A stretch of DNA of 64,000 nucleotides, taken from assembly GCA_012295275.1 (NCBI GenBank), contig CM022670.1, positions 40,649,251-40,713,250 of the forward strand, given 5' to 3'. Position numbers and translations under genes: made by a program. Within the stretch, counting starts at the first letter, position 1; each line of letters begins with the position of its first letter. This DNA is from Chrysomallon squamiferum. Its lineage: Eukaryota > Mollusca > Gastropoda > Neomphalida > Peltospiridae. The notes beneath the pieces were generated by a model that worked only from the letters and a program-made list of their open reading frames with translations, searched no databases and was not told where the DNA came from. This document shows, in pieces, positions 40,524 to 52,400 of this stretch.

Positions 40524-43273
40524 TTCAAAGTCTTCACTACCTAACTGATTATTGTTTTCATAAAAATGTTTTATTTTTATTTTAGGATTCATGTTGGAAA
40601 GAATAATGCCTTAATAACAAACATTAAACTTGTCTGTATTAATTAATGTTACCTTCATGTTCCACAACACCCATGGCAAACCTGGGAATCTGCATTGTTC
40701 CCACCACAGCCCAAACCCCAGCTTTAGGATCAAACTTCTCAAACGAGTTTCCGATTTCAGTCCCCACCCAGCCTCCGAACGCGTAGAGGCATCCTTTGAA
40801 CTCGCACAGCCCCAGCCCACATCTGGGGTAGTTCAGATTCGCCTGACTTGTCCACAGCTCCGAGACAGGGCTGAAGTATTCGACCGTATCAGCGATGAGC
40901 GAGTCGTTCTCCCCACCCACGACGTAAATGTGACCGTCCAGCACAGCCATTCCGTGACCGCTGCGAGCGTCCGACATGCAGGGCATCACGTGCCACTGTT
41001 TGTGGAAGGTGTCGTACCGCTCCACGGTCACCAGGGTCTGAATGTCGCTCCAGCGAGCTCCTTTGCCGCGCGTGTAGCCGCCGATGACGTAAATGTTTTT
41101 TCTTGCACTTCGGCGCGGCTGCACGTAGGACGATTTCAAACGACTCAGCTGAAGCTCGAGGCTCATCTTTTTGTCGAGTCGGACGTCTTGCAAGAGTTTC
41201 TGCAGCGCCACCTTCAGGCTGATGTCAGGACACTCTTCTACAAATCTGTCGATCTGTCTGTTAGGAATAATGGCGAGACGAACTGGCGACATTATGTCAA
41301 AGAAATGTCTGCGTCGGGAAGGAAGGTTGTGGTTAATCCATTTCATTGCAGCTTCAAAAACCTGAAACAAATTTACTGTGTATTTTGGTTTTTAAGAGTC
41401 TTATTCATTGCTGCCAGTTCATCAAGAGCCTGCATTTAAACAACAGAGAAATTAATGAAATTAATACAATTATCCTGACAACTACTTTTGATAAAATATT
41501 TATTACATAATATTGTACATAGATTTATACATTATATAAATTATTTTTACAAATACACATATTTTCTTTTTTTATTTTTTTTTATAATTTTTTTTTTATT
41601 CTTTCAATATTAAATTAACCTTGCTGGCATTCCCTGAAAGAAAACATTTTTCACTTGAAACCCTAATAATTACAACACTGCTATCAAACAAGTCTTCTCA
41701 CTCTCACCTGAAATTCATCTTCAACTTTGAGAAACTCACTGCTCAACAGGTGTGTGAGGTCATCTTTGGGTAAAGCCAGAAACTCGTCAGAGTTTTTCAC
41801 CTGAAGAAAATGGTTGTGCAGGAAACTCTCAGCTGCATGTTTCAGCTGATAACAACAATGTGCATCAGCCAGTCTGAACACACCTGTTAAATTAAAACAA
41901 ATTAAAAACACATAAAATTAAATCTGTGTACAAAATGTATATACACCATACATATTGAGAGACATAGCTATATACAGACATAGAGATACAAATTTGGGGA
42001 TAAATTAAACATAATACTGACAGCCAAATGTATAGCCAAGATATTTTCTTTAAATAAATTCTACTACTTTATTTTTTCAAACTGTGAGTTGAAAAACCAT
42101 GTATTAACATGTGGAATTTTTTTTGTTTAAAAAAAAAATAATCTTGTAAAACCAGCAACTACTGAAAAAAAAAAAAATTAATAATAATCAAAAAAGAATA
42201 AAATAAAAAGTATGTAATATTGTAAAGATGAATCTCACCAATACAGTTTTCCACATCAAGATTATTTGTCATGAACATGCAGCATGCCTCCATTACGTCA
42301 CTGAGACCCAACATGTCAGCCAGCGACAACAGCTCTACACAGTTCTCATTTGTCACCTCCACTCGTCCTGCCAGCAAAACACAAATAACATTAATTTATA
42401 ACAACAACAACAACAATAGTAATGACAAAAATAACAAAAATAATAATAATAATAATAATAGTAATGAAATTTGTAAGTTAGTGCTAACAATAAAAAAACA
42501 CAAATACATTACCTGAATATATGAACATAAGTGCCTTTGCAAGCATTTTCAGAATTGTATTATACATACAGCTCTTTCCCATAAAAAAATTATGAAAAAA
42601 ATACACAAACATTTTAGAATCAATACCATATACAGTTTTTTCATATACAAAATATCTTTCTTCATGGATAAAAGTTTTGCTCAAAATGTTTCAGAATTAA
42701 TGCTACATATAGTTCTCACACATAAAATAAAATTAATTTTTACCTATACTGCAGTAATAAAGTGATAAGGTGAATACTTCACAATTAATGCTATACAGTG
42801 TACACAGTTCTTTCATATACAAAAATAATAAATCACCTCTACACAGGAATTATTTCAGAATCATTTTTATTAATAGTTCTTAAATTAAAAAACAAATATA
42901 TTCTACCTGTGTACATGAATAAAAGTGCTACTCGAAAAACTTCAGAATCAATTTCATGCATTGTTACTTCATCCTGGGCTTGTTCAGCCATACCACTAGT
43001 AAACATGGCCATGAAGAAAGGACTTGCTGCCGCCAGAACGTGACGATGTGCAGACACACACTGTCCTTCAACAACGATACTGACATCACAAAAACTGCCA
43101 GACTTCCACAAAGCTGCAAGATTTGAGAGGAATGTGTCTGAATATCCTGCTGCTTTGTGTATCAGTGTATGATGGATAGTTTTACCAGCGTCATTTTCTT
43201 TGTGTCTCAAAGACTGGCCTGTCCTTTCAGTGCCAATATTCAACTTTTTAACAGAATCAGACAGCTGGTCCAT
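39426..43273 (-). CDS. IPP: IPP-type BTB-BACK-kelch protein
   Basis: Coding exons: 42907-43273, 42239-42367, 41708-41883, 40653-41361, 40069-40289, 39426-39650; 608 residues (human IPP about 584). Domains: BTB around residues 50-165 (FCDVSIVVEGQCVSAHRHVL), BACK around 165-300 (DEFLALPKDDLTHLLSSEFL, VFEAAMKWI), then six kelch repeats from about 313 to the end, each with the GG pair (YVIGGYTRGKGARWSD, YVVGGENDSLIADTVEY, YAFGGWVGTEIGNSFEKFDP, YILGGFSDPGTEL, YAVGGWNEHEGSLNTVEKY, YVIGGRTFSN). Order, spacing and local sequence follow vertebrate IPP, including the end SRCEAGVAVV. IPP-type proteins bind actin, and BTB-kelch proteins often act as cullin-3 adaptors; either role here is inferred. An acceptor at 43283-43284 just before the ATG shows a non-coding leader exon upstream. 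Intron 1 carries decayed copies of the exon 1 donor. Confidence 0.94.
39736..39867. repeat. Dispersed repeat copy 2 (IPP intron 5)
   Basis: Partner of 36437-36590, by eye roughly 80-85% similar, without the insertion of about ten bases. Confidence 0.8.
40377..40401. repeat. (AT)n microsatellite
   Basis: AT run in IPP intron 4. Confidence 0.9.
40455..40521. repeat. (GA)n microsatellite
   Basis: Long perfect GA run in IPP intron 4. Confidence 0.95.
42511..42906 (-). repeat. Decayed tandem copies of the IPP exon 1 donor junction
   Basis: The true exon 1 donor is at 42905-42906. Downstream in the intron, similar segments recur with donor GTs at 42511-42512, 42742-42743 and 42835-42836, and copies without a donor start near 42590 and 42657. 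They share the core TTCAGAATYAAT followed by a TATAC/ACAG-rich stretch (read on the + strand). The copy at 42511 still encodes a peptide ending KALMFIYSG, against the exon's VALLFMYTG, and keeps a donor, GTAATG. Confidence 0.65.
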
Positions 43274-43742
43274 ATTTTGGACCTGAAAATAAAATAATAA
43301 TAATAATAATCATTGGAAAAATGAATTAAAAGTTATGGTAAAGAAAAAGTAAATTAAAAACAATAAAATAAACTTTATTTCTGTTTTAGTTTTTTTTTTT
43401 TTTTTAAAAGAAAAGAAAAGAAGATTTAAGGAAATAAAATAGATCAGACACTGTCGTCTTTTATGAATATAATAATATAATAATTATAATTATAATAATA
43501 TTACTTAAAAATAACTGTTTTGACCGTAAAACCGAGAACTGCATTTTATTTAACAAACATGCAAAATGCTTGATTATAACACTAATATCACCTTTGTCAA
43601 CAATTAAACTGATATCTGAAATGACAATTAACTTACACTGACACCACTGTAGAATAAAATTTATCAACAACCTTGTAAATCTGTATCAAACATTTTTCCT
43701 TAAGTAAATTGAATTATTCCCCTTTAATTAAAATAATCATGG
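43274..43742. promoter_or_regulatory. Divergent promoter region of IPP and the thioredoxin-like gene
   Basis: Only 469 bases separate the two opposed start codons. IPP needs a leader exon here: an acceptor lies at 43283-43284 and a strong - strand donor (GTAAGT) at 43631-43636, so the leader exon probably starts between 43637 and 43740. That would leave very little room for separate promoters. No TATA box was recognised. Confidence 0.55.
43637..43735 (-). other. Probable IPP non-coding leader exon
   Basis: Ends at the donor GTAAGT (- strand, 43636-43631), which can splice to the acceptor just before the IPP start codon. The transcription start is not visible, so the right boundary is approximate. 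Confidence 0.4.
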
Positions 43743-46293
43743 ATGTCGATGTTCGTATCGAGGGACGCTACTTTTATATTTTTGTATTTATATTGTTTAT
43801 TGATATTCAAGGTTTGCTCTGATATATTAATAGATATTTTCATAAAAACTATTTTTTGCGGGGTTGGGCCGAAACACAAACAGTTCTTAATTATGTTAAT
43901 AAAAAATAAAACAAAACCAATATATTCTATGACACTCTTCGAATTGTTAGGTTTTTGTTTCCTCACTTGTGGCAAAAGCACCGTTAAATACGTTTTATCT
44001 GTCTAAATCATGTGCATTTTAATTGTAAAGTAACACTGTACGATAACGATAATTATTTTCATATTTATCTTTCATAAATGAATAACTGAATATGTAAATT
44101 ATTAATTTTAAATGAAAAACTTGTATTAATTGAATTAGAATTTTTTTTTTTTAATTTTTTTATTTTTTTTTTTACCCTTTTATGGAAATTTAACATATCA
44201 TTTACAATCAGCATTTCATTATTTTGTAGCATATGCACCAAAGTTTAAAGACTTTCCTTCACACATTTTATTACATCATATTTCTGTGTCACGACAGCTT
44301 CCTGTGTGCATCCTTCTCAGAGAAGCAGGTTTTTACATTTACAATTTTTGTATCATCTTCAATTAATCATTACAAGACTGTTTAAGACAAATTATATATT
44401 ACTGTTTAAAACACGTGAGTTACAGTTATGAACAGAAATGAAATTACATTAAAAGTAAAGTAAATAAATAATACAAAATTTAAATAACAATGGAATAAAA
44501 AAATAATTATAAAAAAAAAAATTATAATAATAATAATAATAATAATAAATAAAAAAATAAATAAACAAAAATAAAATAAAAAATAAATAAAAATAGTATC
44601 ATTATATGTAAATTATTTTCAATTTTTAACACAGACACAGGTTCCAAACTGGAGAATGTACTTTTTAAGATGTGGAAAAATAAAACTTTCATACCCTGGG
44701 AAGTGGGATCATACATTATTGATCAGGTATTTGTTATGAACTATTTCACTATACAGATCTCAAATTATCCAGTTATTAATTCATATTCTGTATATAATAA
44801 ACATTAATTTTCTTCATTTGCTGATTATGACCAAATATAAGTAGCAAAAAATACTGAAACATGTTATCTTTCTTTATTCATCTAAAGATGGCTTTGGAGA
44901 AGAAAAAAAAGAGATAACCTTAGAGTATTATTGTTATTATTGTTATTATTATTTGATCAATTAAGAATAATATTTCAAAAACCAAAGTGCTACTAGCACA
45001 TATTTTAATGAACCTAAGATGAGAAACGTTTTGATTTAATTTTATTTTTAATTATAGGATTCAACAATATCTTTAAAAAAGCCTGAGACCATTCCATCAC
45101 TGAGATGTTATTTGGGAGAAACTGTTTTCTATGATTTCTCTGGGAAACCATCACAAACCCATATCAGAAGATGGTTCCACAGTTTGGTATGAATGGAAAA
45201 TAGACTTAAAAAAGAAAGAAAGAAAGAAAGAAAGAAAAAAAAGAAACATAAATAAAAATAAAAATTAATGTTTTAATATTTTATACAATTTTTGTTTGAA
45301 CAAAAAATAATAAAAACAATAACAACAACAACAAAAAAAAAACCCAAAAGCGAAAAAAGAAAAGAAAATGAAGAAAAATGAAAATAAATAAAAAAATAAG
45401 GAAAAAGGGATAAAAATACTAATTGTTTTTATTTTCATAAAAGTATTGAAAGCTTTTGAATGAAAAAACAAATGTTTAATATAGTTACAGTTTATTACAG
45501 TAAGAAGTAACAGTAAGAAGAATACATTAGCTATTGAATGTCACACAAAATATATAAATAAAAACTATTGTCTTATGACTGAGTTAGAAATGTTCTGTTC
45601 TTTCAGAGTGAAAAACATGGCACACAAAAGACTGATGTCACTTTGGAGATGCTGGAACAAGCAATAAATTCACACACATTTACTGTTGTTGGCTTTCCAG
45701 ATATTCACAATTATCAGCTGACCCAAGAACTTCTCTACCAGGTAAATGTTTTTAATCTTTATTTTGAAGTATTGTTAAAAAATCAATTGTCAAAATCATA
45801 AGTCAAAATTGTATCTGAGTCATTCATACTTATCCTTAGACAGCCAAAGACTCTAAATACCCGGTTTGAATTAATTAACTAATTCATTCATCCATTGTTT
45901 TGATAATGATTATTCTTGTTTTTTATTCATAAATTTTCATCTTATACATTAAAATATATAATATAAAGTTTATATCTCAGTTTTAGTATATTGTTATCCT
46001 ATCTGTTTGTTTCCAGATTGCTGACAACATTGAAATTCACCTGAAGACATTAGTTGTACATCCACATGCCCCAGAATCCAGGTAAAAAAAATTTTTAGTT
46101 TACTTGCTTTAGAAATCCTGCTGACATTTTAAATTCCTGATAATGTCTTGGTACATACATAAAAACCTTTTCTGTTATTTAAATAACTTTGCATTTTAAA
46201 ATAAATAATTAAAAATAAAGAAAAACATAAAACATTCCAAAAAACATTTTTTTATTTTACCATTAACAATAAAAACACACACACACACACACA

Positions 46294-46363
<70 letters not shown>

Positions 46364-48824
46364 CACCCATGTCTATGTATATATGTATATATGTAATTTA
46401 ATTTTTATTTTTAACTGTTTCAGGAAATTACATGACAGACTTGGTGTAACATCATTTCCAACTGTTGCTGTTATTGAGAAAGAAGGTGAACATTTTATTT
46501 AAAATATAATGAGAACTGTTATCAAAACCTCCAAAACCTCCAAAACCTCCAAAACCTCAAAACCTCAAAAATGAGCTAAATTCGCTGGCAGACAAATGAC
46601 AGGTCATGGCATTAATTTTCTTCAAAATTCTTTGGATGAATTTCCAGTTCCATAACTGGTGTATTTAAAGCTTTGTTCTTTGCTCTTCTGAGAATGTGAA
46701 TATGTTTATAAAAAAAAAAAATAAAAACAAATCTTTTAAAATGATAAGAAAAATCCAGATATGAATTAATTTACTTTTTAAAATTATCATCACAAAAATC
46801 ACATACTTAAAACAGACTGACATATAATATAAAAATCTTTAGAGATTTTTTTTGATCAGATTTTATTTTTTGAGATAGCTGTTAAAAATTACGAATTCTT
46901 CATTATTATAAAAGCCAGAACAAATAATTCTTACTGTAGATTAATGTATATCTATTTATAGAAACTAATGGAAGTTGTACGTAACTATATGTTTTTATTT
47001 ATTCTAGATACTGAAGTGGTAAAATTGTTTGGTCCAAAAGAATTACACAGAGAAAATATTGAGATTTACATTTTGTCTAGAACTGTTCCTGTCACTCATT
47101 TTACTCTCGTGAGTAGTATAAAATATATTTTATTACTCTTTCATTTTTATGCTATAATTCTTGAATTCTTAAGAATATGTATTACACCCAAAAGTTATCT
47201 TTTTAAAGTTTATTTCTAGAAATATGGAATTTGATAGGTTGTCAAAGATATTAATATTAAAAAAAAAAAAAAAATAAAATAAAATATTAAAATATATAAT
47301 TTGAACTAAAATACAGTTCCAGTATTTGCTGGTAAAAAGATATTTAAAGAGTCATTTCAAAGAATTGTTTCAAATGTTAATTTATGAAGATAATTATCAG
47401 GTGGATATTTTACCACACTGAAGATAAAAAATTATATCTTCTTTTAAAACCAAAAATAAAAGTATTGATGTTTTTTGAAATTTAAAATAAATATAAATTT
47501 TACTTATTACCTTTATATACTATTATTTTTGCTTTCTTTAATTTTAATATTTTAATTTTCCAGAAAACGTTTGAAGAGTTGGTTCTGGATTCAACCACTG
47601 ACAGTTATGTCCCTTTTTTGATTGGGTTTTCTGCATTCTGGGCACCCCAAGTGAAAACATTTCTGAAATTCTTTCAGAACACTGTTGATGAATTTAATTC
47701 TATTGGTGTCAGTTTGAGATATGGACTTGTTGATGTGACAACAGAAAAACGAAGTAAGACAAAATTACTGTGAATTTTCTTTGAACTAAAACTTGGCCAA
47801 ATTAAATTATTTAAGTAGATAAATCTCAAGATTTTTAATCACTGGATTCAAATTCATGGAACATTATTATCAATAAAAAAAAAAATTAATAAAAAAAAAT
47901 ACAAGAAAGAGAGAAAAAGAAAAGAAAAAGTTACAATCAATAAAAATTATTTAATGATTTCAAGACTTATTTAAATAATTTATGTTAACTGAATTTAAAA
48001 TAATTGAATTAGGCACCTAAACTCAAAAAAACCATGAACAATTCTGAAATAAAAAAGATTTACTTTTGAAAATGTTATACATATCATTACTGAAGTATGT
48101 ATCATTAACACAGTTTTAATATAATAAGGTTTTACATTGTTTTATGGATTTTTCAGACTTTTTAAAAATGTGTCTTGGTTTTTAATTTTCCAGTTGTCTA
48201 CAGACATTTGAAATGTGATGAAGCTGGGAATCCACCTTTTATTATACTTTTTCAAAAAGGTAAATAGGTAATTTTTCATATTTTAAAATATTTATTTTTT
48301 TCATATCCAGCCATAGTATTTTCATTAATTTCAAAATATTTGAACAAACTTTAAATAAAATGAAAAAACCGGCAAGAAAGCTGAACTGAAAACCTAAATT
48401 CCTCTGGATATATGTTAGTTGCAATAAACTGTGTGTGTGTGTGCATGTTTGTATGTTTGCATGTGTGTTTGCATTTATAAATAAATAAGAATATATTCCA
48501 TAAGGCAAAAGTATTTCTAGTCTTTTTCAAAACAGTAATATGGTATAACTGCAGCAAGCTGTTACATTTCTACATTATAATAAATAAATCTTAAAGTGTT
48601 GAAATATTTCTATTTTTCAGATGAGAAAACAAATGAGATTAATCAGACAATTGTTTCTGCTTCAAGACCAAGTCCTTACGAAGTTAATTTAGCACTGAAG
48701 AGAATCCATTTTAACTTGACTGACATGTCAGGGGAGACAATCATTTATGAACCTTATGGATTGTCTGGAATGGTTTGACTTTATTTTACATTATAGTGAT
48801 TGTGTTGAGTATTGTATAGTATAC

Positions 48825-48857
<33 letters not shown>

Positions 48858-49413
48858 CACACACATATACACACAGATACCCACCCCTCTAAGTCTGAAT
48901 TATATTGTTATCATTGCCTTTAGCATAATTTTGTATAATGACATTTGTAGTTAGTTATCTCCCTATTTTGACATTTTTAGGATCTAGTATCTTTGTTTAT
49001 TAGATTTTTAATTAATTAAAATTATGTTTTAATAAAACAGGTAATTTTCTTGATCCAGTTTTAATTTTTTTTCACTTTCAGATTCTGAACAAGAAAATAT
49101 TACTTCGTATTCAGAAAATGTATCTATTTTTGTATGTTACATTTTTTAACTTTTTAAATGCTGTTTCTCACTAGGGAAGTGAGCTGTTTGAAGGACCGTA
49201 TGGTACAAGATGCTCTTTACACTACAACAATCAAACTGAGAACTATCCAAGAAGATGGAGAAGAACAAAGCAGAAATCAAAGCAACTGAGGAAAAAACAA
49301 GGATTTTCACATAATGTAATACAGCATATCTATCTATCCATCTATCCATCCATCCATCTATCTCTCTATCTGTCTGTCTGTCTGTCTGTCTATCTACCTA
49401 CCTACCTACCTAC

Positions 49414-49463
<50 letters not shown>

Positions 49464-52400
49464 GTCTGTCTATCTATGTATCTATCTAATATTTATCTAT
49501 CTAATCTAAGTCTAAAAAATTAATCTATTTATCTATCTATCTATCTATCTATTTAGTTTTAACAGAATCTTTATATTATATATATTTATATTTTTATATA
49601 TATATGAAAAAAGAAGAAAAAAAGCTTATATAAAACAGATTTGTGATATAATGATGAAAGTGTATAAAAAAAAATTTTAATAATAATAATATTATTGTTT
49701 TTAATAAATGTGTCATTTTTTTTTTTTTTTTATCATTTCTTTGTAATCTGAGTAAAAAAAAAATAAAAAAATAAAAAATAAAAAATAAAATAAATAAATG
49801 AGATTAAAAAAATAAAGTAATAAAAAATTTGTAATAAAATGAGATTAAAAAAAATGGATATTTTAAGAAATATGTTAGCTAGTGTAACATTTTAAGAAAT
49901 TGAAGAAATTTTTTATTTTTTGTTTTTAATTTCTCAGAAAGCGTGGGCAGATGTTGATGTGAAGTTACCCAAGTGTGACGGCATGCCTGTTGTCTCGCAT
50001 GTCACATGGGGCAGTGTCATAGAGAAATCCCATGTCAAAGGTCACGTGTTTAACCCCTCAAACAAATGGGCTGGAGAAATCACAAAGATTGCCATGGTAA
50101 CCTGAAATAAGTGATTACCGTAATTTTTAGAAAAAAAAAACCAGTGTTAATTTTCATAATGGAGAAATATTGCATGATGTTTTTTTGTGGGTTGTTTTTT
50201 TAGTTTCATGATTTGTAGAGATATTTTTGTATCTAATGACATTTGTTAAAAACAGTGACTTAGTATGTTGTAATTGAATACAACTGTTGCAGGTTGTGTT
50301 CATTATATCAGACTGTGGAAGCTGCAGAAGAAACTGGAATGTCTTTAAAGATCTACAAAGGGAGGTAACTTTTATTGGTAAGATGTCTGCTTCAATTCCA
50401 AGCAGAGAACTTGACATTCAGTAAAAATATTCACAGTGTATAGATAATGTAGTAATAACGTTTTAGAATTTTAATACATTATAATTAATACTTTTTCACA
50501 TGACATCTTTCTGTTAATTTTCAATGTTTTTATAATATTTAATTTTTTTATTAGAAAGAGATAGTGCAGTAAAATGAATCAATATCTATATATCAACTGA
50601 CAAATGTTTGTTACCATTTATCAACTTAACAGTAAACCAAGACCTTTATAATCTGTTTTTATTATTCAAGTTTTTCTGAGACCGTGAATGATTCTGTTTC
50701 CATGGTAACTAATTTCAGATGGAGGATCACTGTATCTGGCAAACTGTACCAGTGATCCACAGGTTTGTGAGGATCATGATGTGACTGGATTTCCTACTAT
50801 TCTAGTGTTCCGAGGTCTTGGCTGGCTCAGCAGTGATCGCTGCGTGTCTGATGAAAGCAGACGTCAAAATGACAACTACATTCGTTTGGACTATCATGGA
50901 GTCATACAGGTATTCACGTAGTTGAAGGATAACAAATCTACTGGGTTATTATCAGACTGAATTCATTTTAAAACAAGGCCTCAGTGCATTATTATTTTAA
51001 TTTAGAATTATTTGTGTGAATTGTGTTCTTATTTAACTCTGTTTTGTTTTTCCTAAATTACTAAGCTATGTTATATTATTAAACATATTTAATTTAAAAA
51101 AGAGAAATTTAGTGTCAAACCTGTCTTTGATGGCCACTTGAGAGACAAGGAAAAAATTGTTGTTTTCTAGAGTTAATTGTGATATCAAGTTCAACCATAT
51201 ATCACCATATTTCATTAATATTTAATGAGGATAATTGTTATCTGATAATAATCTTCTATTGGATATATTTCATTAACATTTAATGAGAATGATTTGAAAA
51301 AAACTTGTATTATGATTGTTTCAGTTTGGAATATATATTTTTTTCTCCAAATGTAAACTTTTTACTGAGTTATATTTTCTTAATTTTAGTTCAGAAAAAT
51401 ATCTGCAATTTTATGAAAATGTATTTAAGTGTAAATATTCTGTGTTGTTTGTTTCACTGCATACTTCAGGTGAAGCCAATAATGGACTGGTTTTCTTCTG
51501 CATCTGCACCAGCAGTCACAGACAGAGGATTCGACTCTGCACCTAAACACATGGTCAGTTATCAAACATTACCCTGTACTGAAGTTTCTAGATCATAGAA
51601 ATTTTAAAAATAATTTAAAAAAAAATAAAAAAAATAATAAACAAACAAAGACACACATTTATGTAAGGTAAATGTTTAAGTTCCTTTGAACTTGAATAAA
51701 AAGAAAACAGTGAGAATTTTATCAATCTATATTCTGCAGTAACGAAAAATGAAGAAGAATCGAAAAACGTGACAAGTATTTGTACAGAATCAGACGGGTA
51801 GTATTTTAATTCTCTGTTTCAGGAAGAAGATGCTCGTCTGACTGCTGTGCTTCTTCCAGACATGTCTGACTATCTTCCCAGGTTCCCCAGACGCAGACGT
51901 GAGGAGTATTACAGTTACCAGTGTTTCAGACTCGCCTGTGAAAGGCTGTTTGGACTGGCTCACTGTTACAGTGTCTACAGTGAAAATGTTCCCCGCTCCG
52001 AGTTTGAGAAAGAGGACTTAACAATGGTTGTTATAGAGGTATTGAACAGTTTAAATTTAATTTAAAAAAATATAGATATCTGAACGAAAATGAGAAAAAT
52101 AATAATAACTATTGATAGTGATAATACTGATAATAATAATAAAAAGTAGTAGTAGTGACAATAATAATAATAATTGTAGTTGTAGAAGTAGTAAAAACAA
52201 CAACAAAAGTAATTAATATAAAAAAAATGTATAATATATATTTTCAGGAATGGTTTGACTTAATTAAACATTGCTTATAACCCCACTGACCAACAATCTC
52301 ATAACGTCAGATATAATGATAGTTTTTCAGATAAAAAATTTAATATTTTCTAGGTGATTCTAGAAAGACATGAGGAAAGCTTTATCATCATTTTTCAGAT

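Noticed and set aside
40630-41439. 269-codon + strand frame
   Set aside because: Exact antisense of IPP exon 4 (kelch repeats), which is strongly supported on the - strand.
49081-49134. Possible extra exon after a strong TTTTCAG acceptor in intron 11 of the thioredoxin-like gene
   Set aside because: Including it would put exon 12 out of frame; exon 11 to exon 12 (49175) is already in phase.
52248-52275. Match of GGAATGGTTTGACTT to the exon 11 donor region at 48768
   Set aside because: A 15-base match is not surprising in 64 kb of biased sequence, and the flanking similarity is weak.
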